64,000 nt of DNA. Source: Epiperipatus broadwayi (Eukaryota > Onychophora > Udeonychophora > Euonychophora > Peripatidae). The position numbers and the translations under genes were made by a program. The number at the start of each line of letters is the position of its first letter. Position 1 is the stretch's first letter. Positions 27,553 through 42,700 of the stretch are shown here, piece after piece. The stretch is from positions 5,484,098 to 5,548,097 of the forward strand of contig JAQFVV010000017.1 of the NCBI GenBank assembly GCA_028023455.1, in the 5' to 3' direction. Below the pieces are notes generated by a model, which saw only the letters and a program-made list of their open reading frames with translations, was not told the origin of the DNA and did no database searches.

Positions 27553-27757
27553 TATCAACACCCAAAAGTTCACATTCCAATAGCACCTGTTTACCAGAAA
27601 AAGATGACATATGAATCAATTCTCCATCTCCGCTACTTGACTGTACAAACTGTAACGACGCCGATGAAACCATTACAAGATCAGAAGGTTCTACACTATC
27701 ACTCATTAAACTTGACTGACTAACTTCTCGATTTATATCTGATTCTTCAATTTCATC
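27548..27757 (-). CDS. DMTF1: DMTF1 terminal coding exon
   Basis: The acceptor is ..TTTAATTTTAG|. It encodes residues 345-413, acidic and Ser-rich at first (DEIEESDINREVSQSSLMSD), ending GKQVLLECELLGVDK and then TAA. The terminal 15 residues are more hydrophobic and may be a small interaction motif (inference). Confidence 0.92.
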   Translation of the reverse strand, partial: DEIEESDINREVSQSSLMSDSVEPSDLVMVSSASLQFVQSSSGDGELIHMSSFSGKQVLLECELLGVDK

Positions 27758-30700
27758 CTAAAATTAAATATATTAGAGCATGTTTTATAAAAGGTTAAAT
27801 TCTTTTTTGATAAATCCTTTTCAAATTCACCATACTAAAATAAAATTAAAAGAACTTACTTTTATTTCAACATCATTTGAAGTATCTAAATCTGTCTGAC
27901 TTGAAATATCAGTTTGACTTGCTAATTCTGAGTGGTTAATTTCTTCAGCTGGTGAATTAACCTGATCAGATTGTTCCAGATTATTAATATCTGGTTAGTA
28001 AAAAAAAAAAAAAGTTAGTTTCAAGTCTAAAGATTTTCTTATTTATTATTATTATTACAATGAAATACCTTCATCTGACTGTCCAAGGGTTTGCTGAACA
28101 TTTAAAGAACTCCCAACATCAACACAATTCTGGGCAGAACTAGTACTAATTATAATCTGAGAGGATGCGTTCACTTGAACGGTTACATTATCATTGCCTT
28201 GAATAGAATCAGCCTGCAAACAGATAAAATCTAATTAAAATTTATTCATACAAAAATATTAGACTACATACACTATTTTATTGCACAATAAAGATGTGTG
28301 TGAATATAGGCATTTAATGTATATCTAGAATACTTCAGAAAAGAAAGAATTTAAATAATTAACTATGCAAAAAACAAAAAAAAGAAAACTTATTAGAAAG
28401 TGCAACTGGCTAATTTGCATGTAAAGAAGTTTGCTTTATGCAAATTAGCAACGCTGATAAAATGTCAGTAGAAGAATTAAATAAGAGGAAAAAAGAACAA
28501 AAGTAAACTAGTGAAATGATAAACTAGTAAAAATGAAGTTGTTTTGGATATTAATAAAGAAAAGTTCTAATCAAGAATCTAAGTGAACTACCTCTAAAAT
28601 ATGTGTGTGAGCAGTAAGGTTTTTGCAGAAACATAATTACAAAACTAATGAGTTAAAGAGACTTTATAAATGTTATTCTTTAAGAACATATGAACTTTAA
28701 GAAGATCTGATTGATCTTATTCTCAACTAGCAAATTAGTAAGTTGAATTAGTACTAATGTCTTACTAATACCATACCTATTATGATAATCGTCTGAAATC
28801 CGGGCACGGCCGCTTGGGGCGTTGTTTGTGTGTCCAAAATATATAAAAATTCCGTTTACTGTAGCCGGGCCTTACGGTTTAATACAACATTTAATATTGT
28901 ATTAACCCATTTTGGCAGGCCGCTTTACATGACATTGCACAAGAAGTATTTACAGCCTGTTTTGTGCTTAGAAAGTATTTACGCATATTTGTTCTATTCA
29001 CAGCTGATTACCATATCGCTTGAGGGTGTTTGAAGAATTGCGGAGTACAGAAAGTGTGTGAGATTATGTCATTTTTTTTCCGCCACATAATGTACACTTT
29101 TTATTACAGCAATAAAATAATAAATAAGTTCAAAAAGTTCAAAGCTTGTGTCCTTTTTTTTTTTTTTTCATTTCATTACAAATTGACAAGTATTTGGATT
29201 ATATTTTTTGCAGCGGGGTTAAAATAAATGACTATTTTGGTTGACTTTTTGTTAATAATACGTAATCCCCCCCAAAAAGCAGTTTATTGTAGAAGGCCAA
29301 AAAAAAAAGATAATTAACGAAATATAAATAAAAGTAAAAAGTGAGAAAAAGTTGTTGGGAAAAAAACCAAAGAAATTATTGACTTTTTGTTACAATTATT
29401 TTTCCGAGTGTGGGGTGGGTGTTTTAAAACAAATTTTGATCCCCCAAAAAACACTAAAGTTTAATTTTTATCGTAGAAAAATAAAAGAAGAAAAACAATT
29501 TGGTCACACCCCCCCCCCCCAAAAAAAAAGGTTGAATAAATTCGAAATAATACCCAAATAATTGCATTATATTTTTTCATCAGGGTTAAAACAAGTGGGG
29601 TTCAAATAAAAGACTATTTTTATTTACTTTTTGTTAATAATAACAGTACGAAAGCCCCCCCCCCAAAAAAAAAAACTTTATTGTAGAAGCCAAAAAAAAA
29701 AAAAGGCTAATTCTAACGAAATATAAATAAAAGTAAAAAGTGAAAAAAGTTGTTAAAAAAAAAGTAAAATTATTGACTTTATGTTACAATTCTTGATCCG
29801 AGGGTGGGCGTGGGGATTTCAAAACAATTTTTGAATCCCCAACAACACAAAAGTTACTTTTGATTTAATAATAATAAGAAAAACAATTTAGTCAACCAAA
29901 AAAAAAAAAAGTTAGAACAAAGTCGAAACAAGTCCCAAATAATTAAACCATTATATTTTTTCGGCGGCGGGGTTAAAACAAGTTTTTCGTCATGAAATAG
30001 TCCAAAGTTTTAAAATTCAGAAAAAATAAACACAAAATTAAATTATCAAAATTTTTTAAATAAAAAAAAATGTTAGGTTAAAAAAAAACAAAAAACAATG
30101 AAAGTGAATCTAAAAATTTGTTTAATAAAAAAGGAAATCATGTTATAAATGAAATAAAAAGTTTGTTTAATCAAAAAAAAACAAAACAAAAACATGTTCT
30201 ATAAAAAAAAAGTTACGACGGCCCGGTAACGTTATATTTGATTGATTTTTGTATAGCATCAATGCCCCAAGCGGCCTTGCCCGGATTTTAGACGATTACC
30301 GAAAAAATTTTAAAGCCACGCTGGTTTCTAGTGATAATGCTTAAGCTATTTTTCATCAAGATATAGATTATTCATATCCACATTCCAATATCTCCCAATA
30401 ATACTGTCAAGTGTTTAGATGCTTGATCTTTGGACTTCAGATGCCTGTAATCCTCCACAAGTAATGTTGCATATTCACTACATCACATGTTGAGACATCA
30501 TACAAAATGGCAACTGCAATATCATAATTTTTCTAACCAATAATAAATTGCTTTGAAAATTAAATATATGAAATTTTTACACTCTTCTCATATATTTTAC
30601 TTCAATCATTCTAAATAAGTCAATTCCAAAGTCAAGCAGATTAGATTCTTTAATACATATATTGATCACAAACAATAATATATATATATATATATTATTA

Positions 30701-33700
30701 ATAGATTATACATCAAATAGTACAAGTATGCAAATGGGAAATTATTAAAAATTATTTTATTAAATAAAATGAAATAAGGAAAGAAAATTACAGAAATCTC
30801 AAAAGTATACTATAACATCTTGTCATTGAAAAGTTCTTTTGGCAATAAGAAGAAAAAATGGTTCTATTACTAAAAAAAAACACATAAAGTGTGTAAAAGA
30901 ATTCTACCAAGAATTTCTCTACATAAAGAAATAGTCTTTCCAATTATACCTTTTTAAATATTTTAAATGAAGAGATGAAATCTAAGAAAAATGAAAAAGC
31001 TCAAGAAAATGGGAAATAATTATTAATATTTTAAAAAAAGCAGATAAAGAAATATCGAAATCTGTGGCAAAGCTATCTAAAATAGTAAAGATAAACTAGA
31101 TGATTGAAGGAAAGCATTTGGTAATACTGATATTTAAGAATAGTGAAAAGATATTACAAATCTACCTTACATTATGCAAGATATTCTTTAAGCTCATTGC
31201 AATTCATCTACAGAATACTTTAAATTCAACTAACCAAACAAATAAACCGATTTAAAAATATTTATATCACAGTAATCAAATTCAAATAGTAAGAGAAACT
31301 GTAGAAAGAATCAATGAGTATGACTTGTCACTATGATTTAGATTTATAGTTTATGAAAGGCATTTTGATTCTATATGTATTTTAGTAGTGATTCAATTTT
31401 TGGAACATCAAAAAATATATATTCGCAAGAAAATGCCAAATACTGAAGAATATTTGTCACAATGCAATAGCAGTGATTAGACTCCATGTCAATAATATAT
31501 ATTGACAAAGGTGATTCTATTTCTCCAAAAGTTTAAACTGGCTTACTGGAAATGCTTTGCTAATTAAAATACTAAACTATGGAAATAAGAAGAATATTGT
31601 TTAAGTCATCTAGATTTTGCAGATGATGAGGATGTTTTTGTAAATAGAACTTCAAGATAAATGCTAAAAAAATTAATATTCAATAATTTTTCACAAAGGA
31701 GAAAATAAATATAATAAATTAGAAATTAAATAATTTAGTCATATTACTAAATTAGATGAAAACACAATGGATAAAATAATATTAAAAGAAAATGTTTATA
31801 TGATTGAAAGAAAAAATTGCTTAGTACAGATTTGAGATTTAGACTCTTAATAAAAAAATCACACAGTAAAGTATAGAAAATAACAGAGAGGATCGAAAAT
31901 AAACTATATGATAATAATTGTCACTGACAACATTAAAAGAATGAAAAGATTGAACAAATTGGGCTGAATATATTGCTAAAAGAAATGACTATAAATATAT
32001 AAATGAAGTCTTAAACAGGATCTCAAGAAATTGTAAAATATCTAGATTGAATGAAATAAGAAAATTTATTGGAATAATGTGGAGAAAAGAAGTTAGAATC
32101 AGAAATTAGATTTAATTTAGAGAGAATTTCATAATGCGGAGGACTAATAACAGATGAAGTTGATGGTGACAATGGCATCTAATCAATTACTATATGACAG
32201 GTTAATGTAAGATATATATATATGTATTAAAATTTTATGAAAAAATTTTGCAAGTCAAGGCTAATGAAATTGTATTTCCCATCAATTGAAGCATATAATT
32301 ATAAGATAGTGTATTAAAATTTAAATGAAATAATAACAAATAGCCATTCATAAACGAGTATGACCTGGATACTCCAAAGAAAAAAAAAATCTAGAAATGA
32401 GTTTTGTGATGATTATGCAAACCTACAAATACATCCAGAAATAAAACATAAAAATCCATTTTCCTGTTTACTGATATTTTGCAATGTTTCTTTTAATTTC
32501 TTCAGCAGAAAACTTTTCTTTCTGAAATACTTCAGCACTATGACTAATTGTAATTCTCCATTATAATCTATTCTCTGCCATATCTTTCCAGTGGAAACCA
32601 AATGACATTGAACTTCTTTCGAATATCTTTGAGATAATCCTTATAACATAGCAGGATCTACCACTCCCACAGAAATCATGATCAAGTTCGCCACAAAACA
32701 TCTTTTTAGGAAATCTTCCACTGTTCTTTCACTTTTCATATCCAATTCTATAAAGATATGATTTTACAATTGTGATTCAATATTATCACTTCTAGCAAGT
32801 TAGAATATATAGATTGATTTTATGATCTTGCCATTGTAGTTTAAAAAATTTATGGACCTTTTCTAATGCCTTTATATTGTGTTGGTAGGGTATCCAAGCC
32901 TCACTTCTATACAATAAATTAGATAAAATAACAGCTCTACATATAGCTAATTTGGTTGTAGTAGTTATTTCCCTGAGAGGAAAACCTGCCTTTTAACTTG
33001 TTAAAAGCAGCAGCAGCACATTGGAATCTGTGTTCCACCTCAACATCTAAATCAATTTTCCTATATAAAAGTACCAAAGTATTTAAACTGGTTTACATTC
33101 TCAAATTGATAACCATCCAAACTACAAGTTTTCTGAGAATTTTTCTTCCATCATTGGTTGATAAAGAACTAGAGATTTTTCAAAATAAATTAATAAACCA
33201 AAGTCTTTATTTGTTGCACTCAAAACATAAAGGACATTCTGTAAATCAACTTTTGAAATAGCAAAAATAGAACAGTCATCTGCATATTGTAAACCCAGAA
33301 CCCAAGAAGAAATTCTTGCTTTCATTTTTAATCGATTCAAATTAAAAATTCACCACTAAACCTGTATTATAACTTGATCCTTGTTTAAGTAAGTTGCCTA
33401 TAAACAATTCTAAAGACCACTGTCATAGAAATTGATAACAATGTTGGCGCAAGTGCACATTCTTGTTTAACAACAGTTTTCATTTCAAATGCCTCCATTT
33501 TCTACCTGTAATAATAATATTCCCTCTCATTATATCATGTAGAAGTACATAATATCAATAAATTTTGGTTTAGTGGATAATAATGATCTTCCATGATAAT
33601 TATTGGAATCTTATTTTTAAAAATTGGAACAATAAAAGCATCATTAAGATCAGGTGGGACAACTTCATGGATCCATATATTCCTAAAAAATTCTAATATT

Positions 33701-36700
33701 TTTGAAGCTAACATGTCACTACCATATTCTAAAAATTCTCTGAGTATTTCATCAAGAACTACAGCTTTTCCATTTTTAAAACTATAAAAACCTATTTTGA
33801 CTTTATTAAGCTGACATCTTTGTCCAAATCTAAATAAATAGATAAAATGAACATATCATTAAAAATCGTCGTATCAATTCCTTTATCATTAGTCGAAAGA
33901 TAATCAAAATATTCTTTCCACTTGTTCAAAATATCATTGTTATTATATAAGAGAGAGTGACATTGTTGTATTTAATAAGATTAATATATCATTTCTCAGG
34001 TCCATATGTTATTGTCAATGCATCAAAAAATATCTAGAATAACCACAATTAATAAATATCTGTATTAAGTTCTATTATCCAAAACAACATTTCACAAGAT
34101 TAGATTCTTAATATATATATGTTTCAATAGAACAATCTCTGGTTATCAGTTGTTGCTGAAAGAATATTAGTAAACACACACAATATACAGCAAATCAGAA
34201 GTACTGTGTTAAAACAAATGTTGCAAAGCAGGAGCAATCATTTGACTCTTAATAAGTAGTCTTAACTTTAAAATATTATATAGGAAGAAATAAAAAGGTT
34301 TTGCACTAAGTCATGTATAAATACAACTTCCACATTCTCAAAGTAAATCATATAAATAATTGGTGAAAGATATAAATATATAAAGAATGTGTCTATTTTG
34401 ATGCGGTGTTAATCTAGGTGGAAGTATTTAATACAAATTACTTTCGATTTTTTACCACTATTGAAATCAGTAAAAAAAAAATTCTAGATATATTTGTTAA
34501 AATATTTAACATTAAGATAATAAAGTTAAAAAGTTTCTTTAATAAAGAATAATAAACAAAACTATTTCTAATATTTGAAGATTTGTGATGATAGCATTTC
34601 ATGTTAGTGTTATATGCTGGACTATTTCCATCATCTATTTGAATCAGTAAATATTCTTAGAAAAATTCAAACGCTATTTATACATTTCCAAATACATTTA
34701 ATTGTTATCAATAACAGATAAGTTAGTAAAGAACATGTTTGGAATATTATTGGTTCTCTTCTTTAGGTGTTGCTGGCCTGATCAGTTCCAATCTAGCAAT
34801 GGAATAAAATCAGTCATCTTTAGATTTGGGAATACTGAATTTAAGGTGAATTTCAATTCTCATGCTGATACAGGTTAGTCAGAAATATACAAAGAGAGGA
34901 GAATAATGCCACTTGAAACAATGCATTCTATATTAAATCATGTATTACTACTAACAGAACAATGTATCTGAAAAAGTAAAAAATAAAATTTAAAATTTTT
35001 CTAAAAACGTATAACAGTTCAACTACATTGTAAAAGTAGATCATTATATAAGTTAAACTATTTATAAGGTAAAAATTAATTATTATATGATTAAAATGTA
35101 TACAACATGTATTTGTAATCACATTACATAAATATATAACCATGTACTCAATTAAAAGTTTATATCGGAGTTAAAAAATAATCTCTAGTCTATTAAATGA
35201 TTAATAATAATCATTAATATATTTAACTAAATGGATGTTGTCAAACATGTACATCAAAACTTATAGATTAAATTGTAGTAATTTATAAATTAAACTATCT
35301 AACTTTGCAGATGAAGAAAAAAATATGAAATAATATTTTCAATTACTTGAATGTGGTTTTATTCATAAAGTTTACTCATTATTATTATATGTAATATTCA
35401 CGATGAGAAAAATATTTAAAATTATATTTTTCATTTTTTTCTTACATTTATTATTATTACAACTACATAATGAATATCTAATTACCGGAAGTGCCTGAAG
35501 AATGATAGGCTCAGAATTTGTAGCCGCTGTTGAAAATGGTATGACAGGGCTAGGCTGGGCTATTAAAAATGTAGGAGTTCCAGTTGGAGTTAAATGAATG
35601 CTAGATGGTATTACTTCAAATGCCTGGTATGTAGTACCTATGGAATTATGACCAGTTGCTTCAGTATGGTCCGTTGTAGTCACAGTAGTAGCAATTGTAG
35701 ATATACCTTATAAAAAGAAATTACCATCTGGTGAATTATTCACTTTTAAAATCTTAAGCATAAAACATAAATGCAGTACTGAATAAATAATTAAAAAATA
35801 ATTAATACCAATTAAAAATTATTTAAAAAAAAAACAATACATACAATATAATCATGATGATGTAGATCAACAGATATATGGATTTGGGTAGTTGGGTGAA
35901 TGAGAATGGAAGTGAAGATGAAAGAAGAATAGCATTGTCAAAGAAGGCATTTATTAAGAAAAAGAAAATATTTTGTGGACCTATAAGAGAAAATTAAGAA
36001 AAAGATTAATTAAATGTTATGTGTAGAGTGTACTACTGTATGGTTGTGAAACATGGACAATGACTAAAAAAAATAGGAGTAGATTGGAGGCCTTTAAAGT
36101 GTGATCATGGAAAAGATTAGTAAAAATCTGGTGGGTTAATAAAATGACAAATGAAGTCTTGAAAAAAATGAATGGAAAAACAAAGATTGATTGAGGAAAT
36201 TAGAGATAGAAAGAGAAATTGGATTGGACATATATTAAGAAGAAGGTATAGTGAAATCAAAGATATTTTGGAGGAATGATGAATTGAAACAAAAAGAAAA
36301 GACAAAAAAAAAATGACTATGCTGGATGAGGTAAAAGATTGAAAGCTAACAGAGTGGAGAATTGGATAAATTTACAATATGGCTGCTCTATGGATCTGTC
36401 CATAGGACAGAATTCTATTGAATGATTAATTGCAACAATTACAAAAATTCATTGAAGTTTAGTAGTAACAATAGTATAAATTAACATTATCATAGATTTC
36501 CTAATAATTTGCCAATTTCATTTATTTCAAGGCATCATATTAAAACATTAAAAGATATGAAAAGTAAAACTGAGGCATATTAAAAAACTTCAAAATAAAG
36601 GAGTAAATGCACAGTGATGATAAACCAATGAAAGTCATTTTTACACTGTGAAAAGTGCTTGAATTGCATTCAACTTTGTAACTATAAAAAAGCTTTCCAT

Positions 36701-39700
36701 TAAAATGGATATTTTGCTTATTATTGCTGCAATATATTTTTAAAAAAAAAAGTTATACAGAAGTTAAATAAAATTGTGTTTTAATATTGAAACAGTAAGG
36801 TCTGCTTTGCAGATCTTCGTTTCACCTTTTCTCACCTATTTCCTACCCTCATACCTTAGCTTGAACCCCAATCTATTGTAGTGTGTCTGCAATGCGCTTA
36901 TATACCGAAAATCCCGCCCAATTTTAAACCACGAGTACAACGCTCGTATTATATATATAAGTATAACTCATGCCCAAATAAATAAAATATTATGGATTAT
37001 GTATATGTTCACATAATTTAGATTTATTTAAAAGTAGTTTATATAAGTCGTAATTGCACACACACTGTGATATGTATTTCAAAACTTATGATAAAATTAT
37101 AAATTGTTAGTTAAAATTATTTTGTTTGAATCTGTTTACAAAAATATATTATAGTCGTAATATATTTTTGATTTAAAATAAAATTCATATTCTTTTAGTA
37201 AATAGATTCAAATATTGCAATTTAAAAAAGTAAAATAATTTTCTTTTGAATTTAATTATTTAATGTTATAAAAGCTTATCTAAAATATACAGCAGATGTC
37301 CACTTAAGGTTTTCTTTCAATCAGTAAAAGTAATTTTAATTAAATCAAGTTTGTAATTCGAATGTCGACAAGGAAATTAACAATAGAAATTAATTAAAAT
37401 TTTGTTGAATTCCTTTAGACATTCGGATAGGTTTAATTACAGCTGATAAGTCAGCAAAGTCCGATATATTTTTGTAATGCTCCAGGGCAGTTCTATTGTT
37501 CAATTCCACTATAAAAAGAAGGGTTTTCTTTTGTTCTCCATTCTGGTGATTTGCTAATGAAAATGATTCTAGTGATTTGCTAATGAAATGTTTCTAACCG
37601 AAATTATCCTAGTGATATTTCAGCAAATGTGTCTAGTGAAAATATTCTAGTAAAATATTCTTCAAAATATATTTTCCTGAGATTTTTAGCTACGTGCCTG
37701 CGAACTTAAATTTGAAGCCGAGTTTTCATCTCCAAATTAATTGACCATGTTTACCACACAATTTGCTAACCTTGACATGTCAGAGTAGAGCCGGCAAGAA
37801 GGCTATTTCCCCTTGGGAATGGCCAGCTGCTGCTCTAGACCATCGAAAGCTATCACATGAGGAACCCTGAAACTGCTGCTGCTGCCAAAATATGAACAAT
37901 TCCAGATTTTGCTGCTGAATCGCATAAAACCTGCCAACCATCAATCTACCTGCAAATGCTTCTCCAGAGGTAACCCCAAATTAACCCAAGAGCTCTTGTG
38001 ATTCCTAACTAACATGCTATAGCTATTTTAAATTGTTTTTCTTTTATTTCACATAACTTCATAAATTCTTTTACTGTGTCCTAATATAATCAACAGTTTT
38101 GCTCTCTATCCTTGGGTTAATATTTTCTATTTATTAGTCTTTCTTTTATTTTATTATGATAATGTGTCAGAATAGTCTTTGAACGAGTAAATTATTCCCT
38201 TTGTTGAAAGTAAGACGCCGCTATTAAGGCATATTTTAAATTTATAAATAATTCCCAATTTTATTATCTTGCAAACCACTCGTTTGAGGGCTATTCTAAT
38301 CTTCTTTAATATATATAATAATCAAATAGTTTAAAATCTACATTTTATTGATTTTAACCTAATATGAGAGTATGTGCGAGGTCAATGATTAAAATGTGCC
38401 ACAAATGCATGATTGCGTAAATAAATCTATACTTTCTTTTCAAACCCGCAAGCATGCATTTTCCTATTTTAAAATACTGTATTGTACTTTAATTTCAAAG
38501 TTCGTCATTGACGTCGAGAATGTGCGGAGCCTTTTAAATAAATTTCTGAAAATTTGATTGGGCATTTTCTCAATCCAAGTAAACCCATTTTGTATGTTTT
38601 ATATACATTAGTCTAGTATTGCTGGTAAATGAATGGGCTGTTGAGATCGCTTTGTTTCACTTTCCAAAGATTTTAAACGGCCAAGTCCGTTCCCTTTTCG
38701 CTTCCTGCGGTTCCCAGGCAGAGTGTGTACTCAAATGTCACACCTGGGAATGAAACGCAGTCGTCACCCAGTCGTTAAGTTGTGGACGAGTTCAAACTTC
38801 AGCTGTCCGTGACAACACATTCCTACGGGTCAGCGGCGAGATGCCCTCCGTAGTCATTTCTAATATTCACTATTGTTTTATTTATATATTTGTTTTTACA
38901 AAGCATACGTGATTTAAATGTATCACAACCTCCATCCTTTAATAAATTCATTATTAGCAATACTGACCTCCCATGTAACTTTAATTATAATTTTAAAATA
39001 AATGCCTTGATCACATTCCCACTTTATTGCTTGGTAAGCTTTTGTCCGTATTATTCTCGAAATCAATGAATATTCTATAACACTTAATTTTCAAATATTT
39101 TATTAAACTTTTATAATTACTCAAAGCACCTCGCACATGTTCCCATCTCGTTTAAGCACATTATCATAATACTATTAGCCCGAGGGATAGAATATATTTT
39201 CTTTAAAACCTTTTTGTCATTTAATGGAATGTAATGCCAACAATTATTTAGTAAGCGTCCCTGTCTCATATAAGCAGACAGTGGCGTTATATATATATAT
39301 TTCTATATAAATAAATCTTTGAAATCATTTAAAACTAAATTTGATATTTTATTTTATTGATTCCTATCACTGTCTCGGTCTATATATCTATTTACTACAT
39401 TTCTTTTGTACATCCATAGACATTAATTAGCAACCCAAACTTATCTTAGTATAGAGTCTCTTTGTTTCTCCCTGACCACCAGGCACCGGTAAAAGGTTAT
39501 ACTAGTAGTAGCATCAGATGCGTTATCACGTAGGTGGCGCTGTGAAATTTGGACTTTAGATTCGAACTTAGTATATCTAGAAGGCAACCCCTCCTAGAAT
39601 GTTCAGTTTCGTGTTTGGGGTTTAAATTCTGCATTGTGTTAGTGAGATAGACGATTCTGACCGTTACAATACTAATAAATTAATTGTTATATAAGTATTA

Positions 39701-42700
39701 ATTGTACCAAATATACCATAAATCATCCAAGTAACTATAAAATATATTGTTTTAATGCTGTCACTTTATTTTTTTTTAAATATTCAGCTCTCAAAACTGG
39801 AATCAGCACATCAATATATTATCTTAAAGTAGTACTTTATACTCTCTTACTTTTGAATCTAATTTTTTCTTATTTTATAATTTTAGATTTTCTAGTCTAT
39901 TCAATGATTAATTCACCAGACTATAAATTATGATTCTTTAACATTTATTCTGGAATGCCTTGAAATAGTAATCACTGTTCTGCAATCTGATACTTTATAT
40001 CAATAATCAAAGAAGAATTATGCTATGTTACCCAGCAGAATCTTAGATGGCTAAAGTAGTTTAATTGCTAGTAGTGGATGATGGTTACAGGCACTGCAAA
40101 ATTTATCTCTTGGCAGATAAATTCAGGCATTAGTAAATCAATATATATTTTTAAAAATCAGTGTCGTAAGAATTTCATAAAAAAAAAAAAGATTTAAAAA
40201 ATCACAATACTCATTACATAAATACTTTTAAGACCTGTATCCAATGCATCTTGCAATTTATAATAGTCAAGCAATATTTTTATTTTGCCAATAGAGTGAC
40301 CTCTCAAACGATAACACAAGATAGGTTTGAGAGGTCCCTCTATGGGCAAAATAAAAATATTGCTTGACTATTATAAATTTCAAGGCGCATTGGATACAGG
40401 TTATAGCCTGTCTTAAAAGTATTTACATATACTTCCTGTGTGCTTAATAAATAATAATACTAATTGTAATGGAAAATGCAATAGGTTGTCTAAAGATGTT
40501 AAAAAAATGCAATTACAATATTCATTCTATCTTTAAGATTCCTTATCATTGTAATCTTTGCTAGATAAAATTCATATATATATATATTTATTATTTAAAA
40601 GAAGTAAAAGGAAAGGGTTAAATACTATAAATTAAAAATCACATCAACTGTTTGATCCTGATTATGTAATTCAGTCAGTATTGTTAATTTAATTTGAAGT
40701 ATAAATTGTTGCCTCTATATTAATCCACGATATAATTATTTGACGAATCAGAATTATTATGAATTATTACTAATATCTATATCATAATTGGATCTTTGAT
40801 TACTGAATATTATCCTAGAAAATTTATTAAACATTATGGACATATATAAAAAAAAGTAGGCCAAGAGACTTCTTTATATTAATCAAAGATAAATTGACAT
40901 TCTCTTGAGAACTTGACCAATAACTAGTATTTAGTGCAAAACAAGAATATATAATATATTTGGATTCACCCATAGGAATCTAGCTATAAAGTTAATTTAT
41001 TTACCTTTTCTAATTATTATGATTATTTAAATTAGTATTGTTATTATTATTTTGGAAAATCATCATCACCATCTCCAGGTTATATCTATTCCACATTTAT
41101 CATTAATTTCTGTTACATATAAATAGTGCACCAACAGATGGTTATATACATGTTACCAAAATTAATTTCCATTTTCTTATCAAAATAATTTTTTAATTTT
41201 ATTCAAACCAACACCCATGCTAATATTTTTAACTCAGATACTAGATCTTTAACTATATATTTAATGATTTCAGTTAGCTAATTATAGACATCTTTGATTT
41301 TTTGATATAATAACAATACTAAGAACCATATGTGTATATTGATACTACTTTCTACCAGAAGTTTAGCTATATTATTATCTAGTAGTACTTGATTTTATTC
41401 ACTCAAAAGATGAGTCTCTCATACCACCCAACAGTCATACTAAAGTCTTTTTTCTTTTGTTCTACTATTTAAAAAATGAAAGCAAGAAAACGCCTTTAAA
41501 TATCAATCAATTTACTCTTTTATCTTTTTCTTCCATAAATCTTTCCAATATATCTTTTAGAATTCTTCTACTTCTAAATATATACTCAATAAGGTAACAA
41601 TTTCCTCAAAAAATGATTTTATTTATTCGTTTATATATATAAAACACACACATCCATGAAAGCAAAAAAAAATATTATTTATCAAACATGGACGGAGGAT
41701 AACAAAAGACTAATGTGATATTGATATAATTTGTTATTAATAATATATAAGAAACAAAAAGAAACAATATCTGCCATTGCAAAAAAAAAAAAAATCTAAT
41801 TAAAAATTTATTCACAAACACATATGTATCTAGGTAATTGAATATATCATAAACTTAATGAAATTTTGCATCATTAAGATGCTTATAGATAAAATAAACT
41901 TTTAGAATCTTATAAAAGATTCACTTTAAATAGTCTACAAATGTGGCTGTGTTTTTAATAATACCTTTATTTTTTTTCTTTTAAAATTAGAACAATATAA
42001 ATGATTTTTATTACTAAAAAAAAGGACAAATATTCTAGCTAAACAGAAGTGTTAAAAATAGTAACAAATCTATCTACTTTTTTATGGACTCTATTACTTT
42101 CAACATACAATTCTTGTCAAAAAAGCAATACATTTTTTCTTTAACTTTAATTAAAAAATATATTTGTAATTAAATAAATATACCAGGAAAGTAATAATCA
42201 AAAATGTTTACCTTCTGACTGGACTTGAACAGGCAACTGTACAAGACTTGGTGTTTGTAAAACGTTAACTCGAGGTTGAGAAAGAGATGTACGATTACGA
42301 ATACCATCTGGACTATTTCTAATACGAATATTCTGAGTATGATATTTATGCAATGTATCTACAATATCTTGAAATAAAAAGAAATATATATAGAAATTTT
42401 GCTTCCATAAATGCAATTAATAAATAAACAACAAATATAATTTTACCTCTGAATGATAACTGATTATCTGAAATGTGACGTTTCAAACTCCACCATTTTC
42501 CTCTAAGCCATTGTGGAGATCTCACACTAAGAAATATTGTTATGTAAACAGTAAATATTTTATTTAAAATTATTACAATTTTACATAAGTAAAATTGTAC
42601 AATTTTACCAAATTTAACTATACACAGAATGTCTTACATCTTATTTTAAAAGTCATCCGATGGGTAAAAGGAATTTAAAAAATCTGTCTTTCTCTCTCTC

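Larger units (their letters stand above)
36787..39669 (+). mobile_element. TA-flanked 2.9-kb transposon-like element, copy 1
   Basis: The left end TTGAAACAGTAAG and right end (reverse strand) TTGTAACGGTCAG are imperfect TIRs, both directly flanked by TA. Copy 2 (59872-62534, inverted) shares both ends. Also shared are a subterminal hairpin followed by gtttcacctttt, the motif atcccgcccaattttaaa (36911), a protein-like segment (37755-37969), and 3' blocks gcatcagatgcgtta (39511) and ccctgaccaccagg (39471). The element is GC-richer than its surroundings. No transposase was recognised, so the superfamily is open. TA flanks would fit a Tc/mariner-like mechanism, or chance in AT-rich DNA. Confidence 0.65.

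Noticed and set aside
29352-29561. Small frames inside the 1.5-kb TIR element
   Set aside because: They arise from homopolymer tandem repeats, and repeat units do not keep the frame.
33593-33787. 64-codon plus-strand frame
   Set aside because: It is antisense to a clear LINE reverse-transcriptase segment read on the minus strand.
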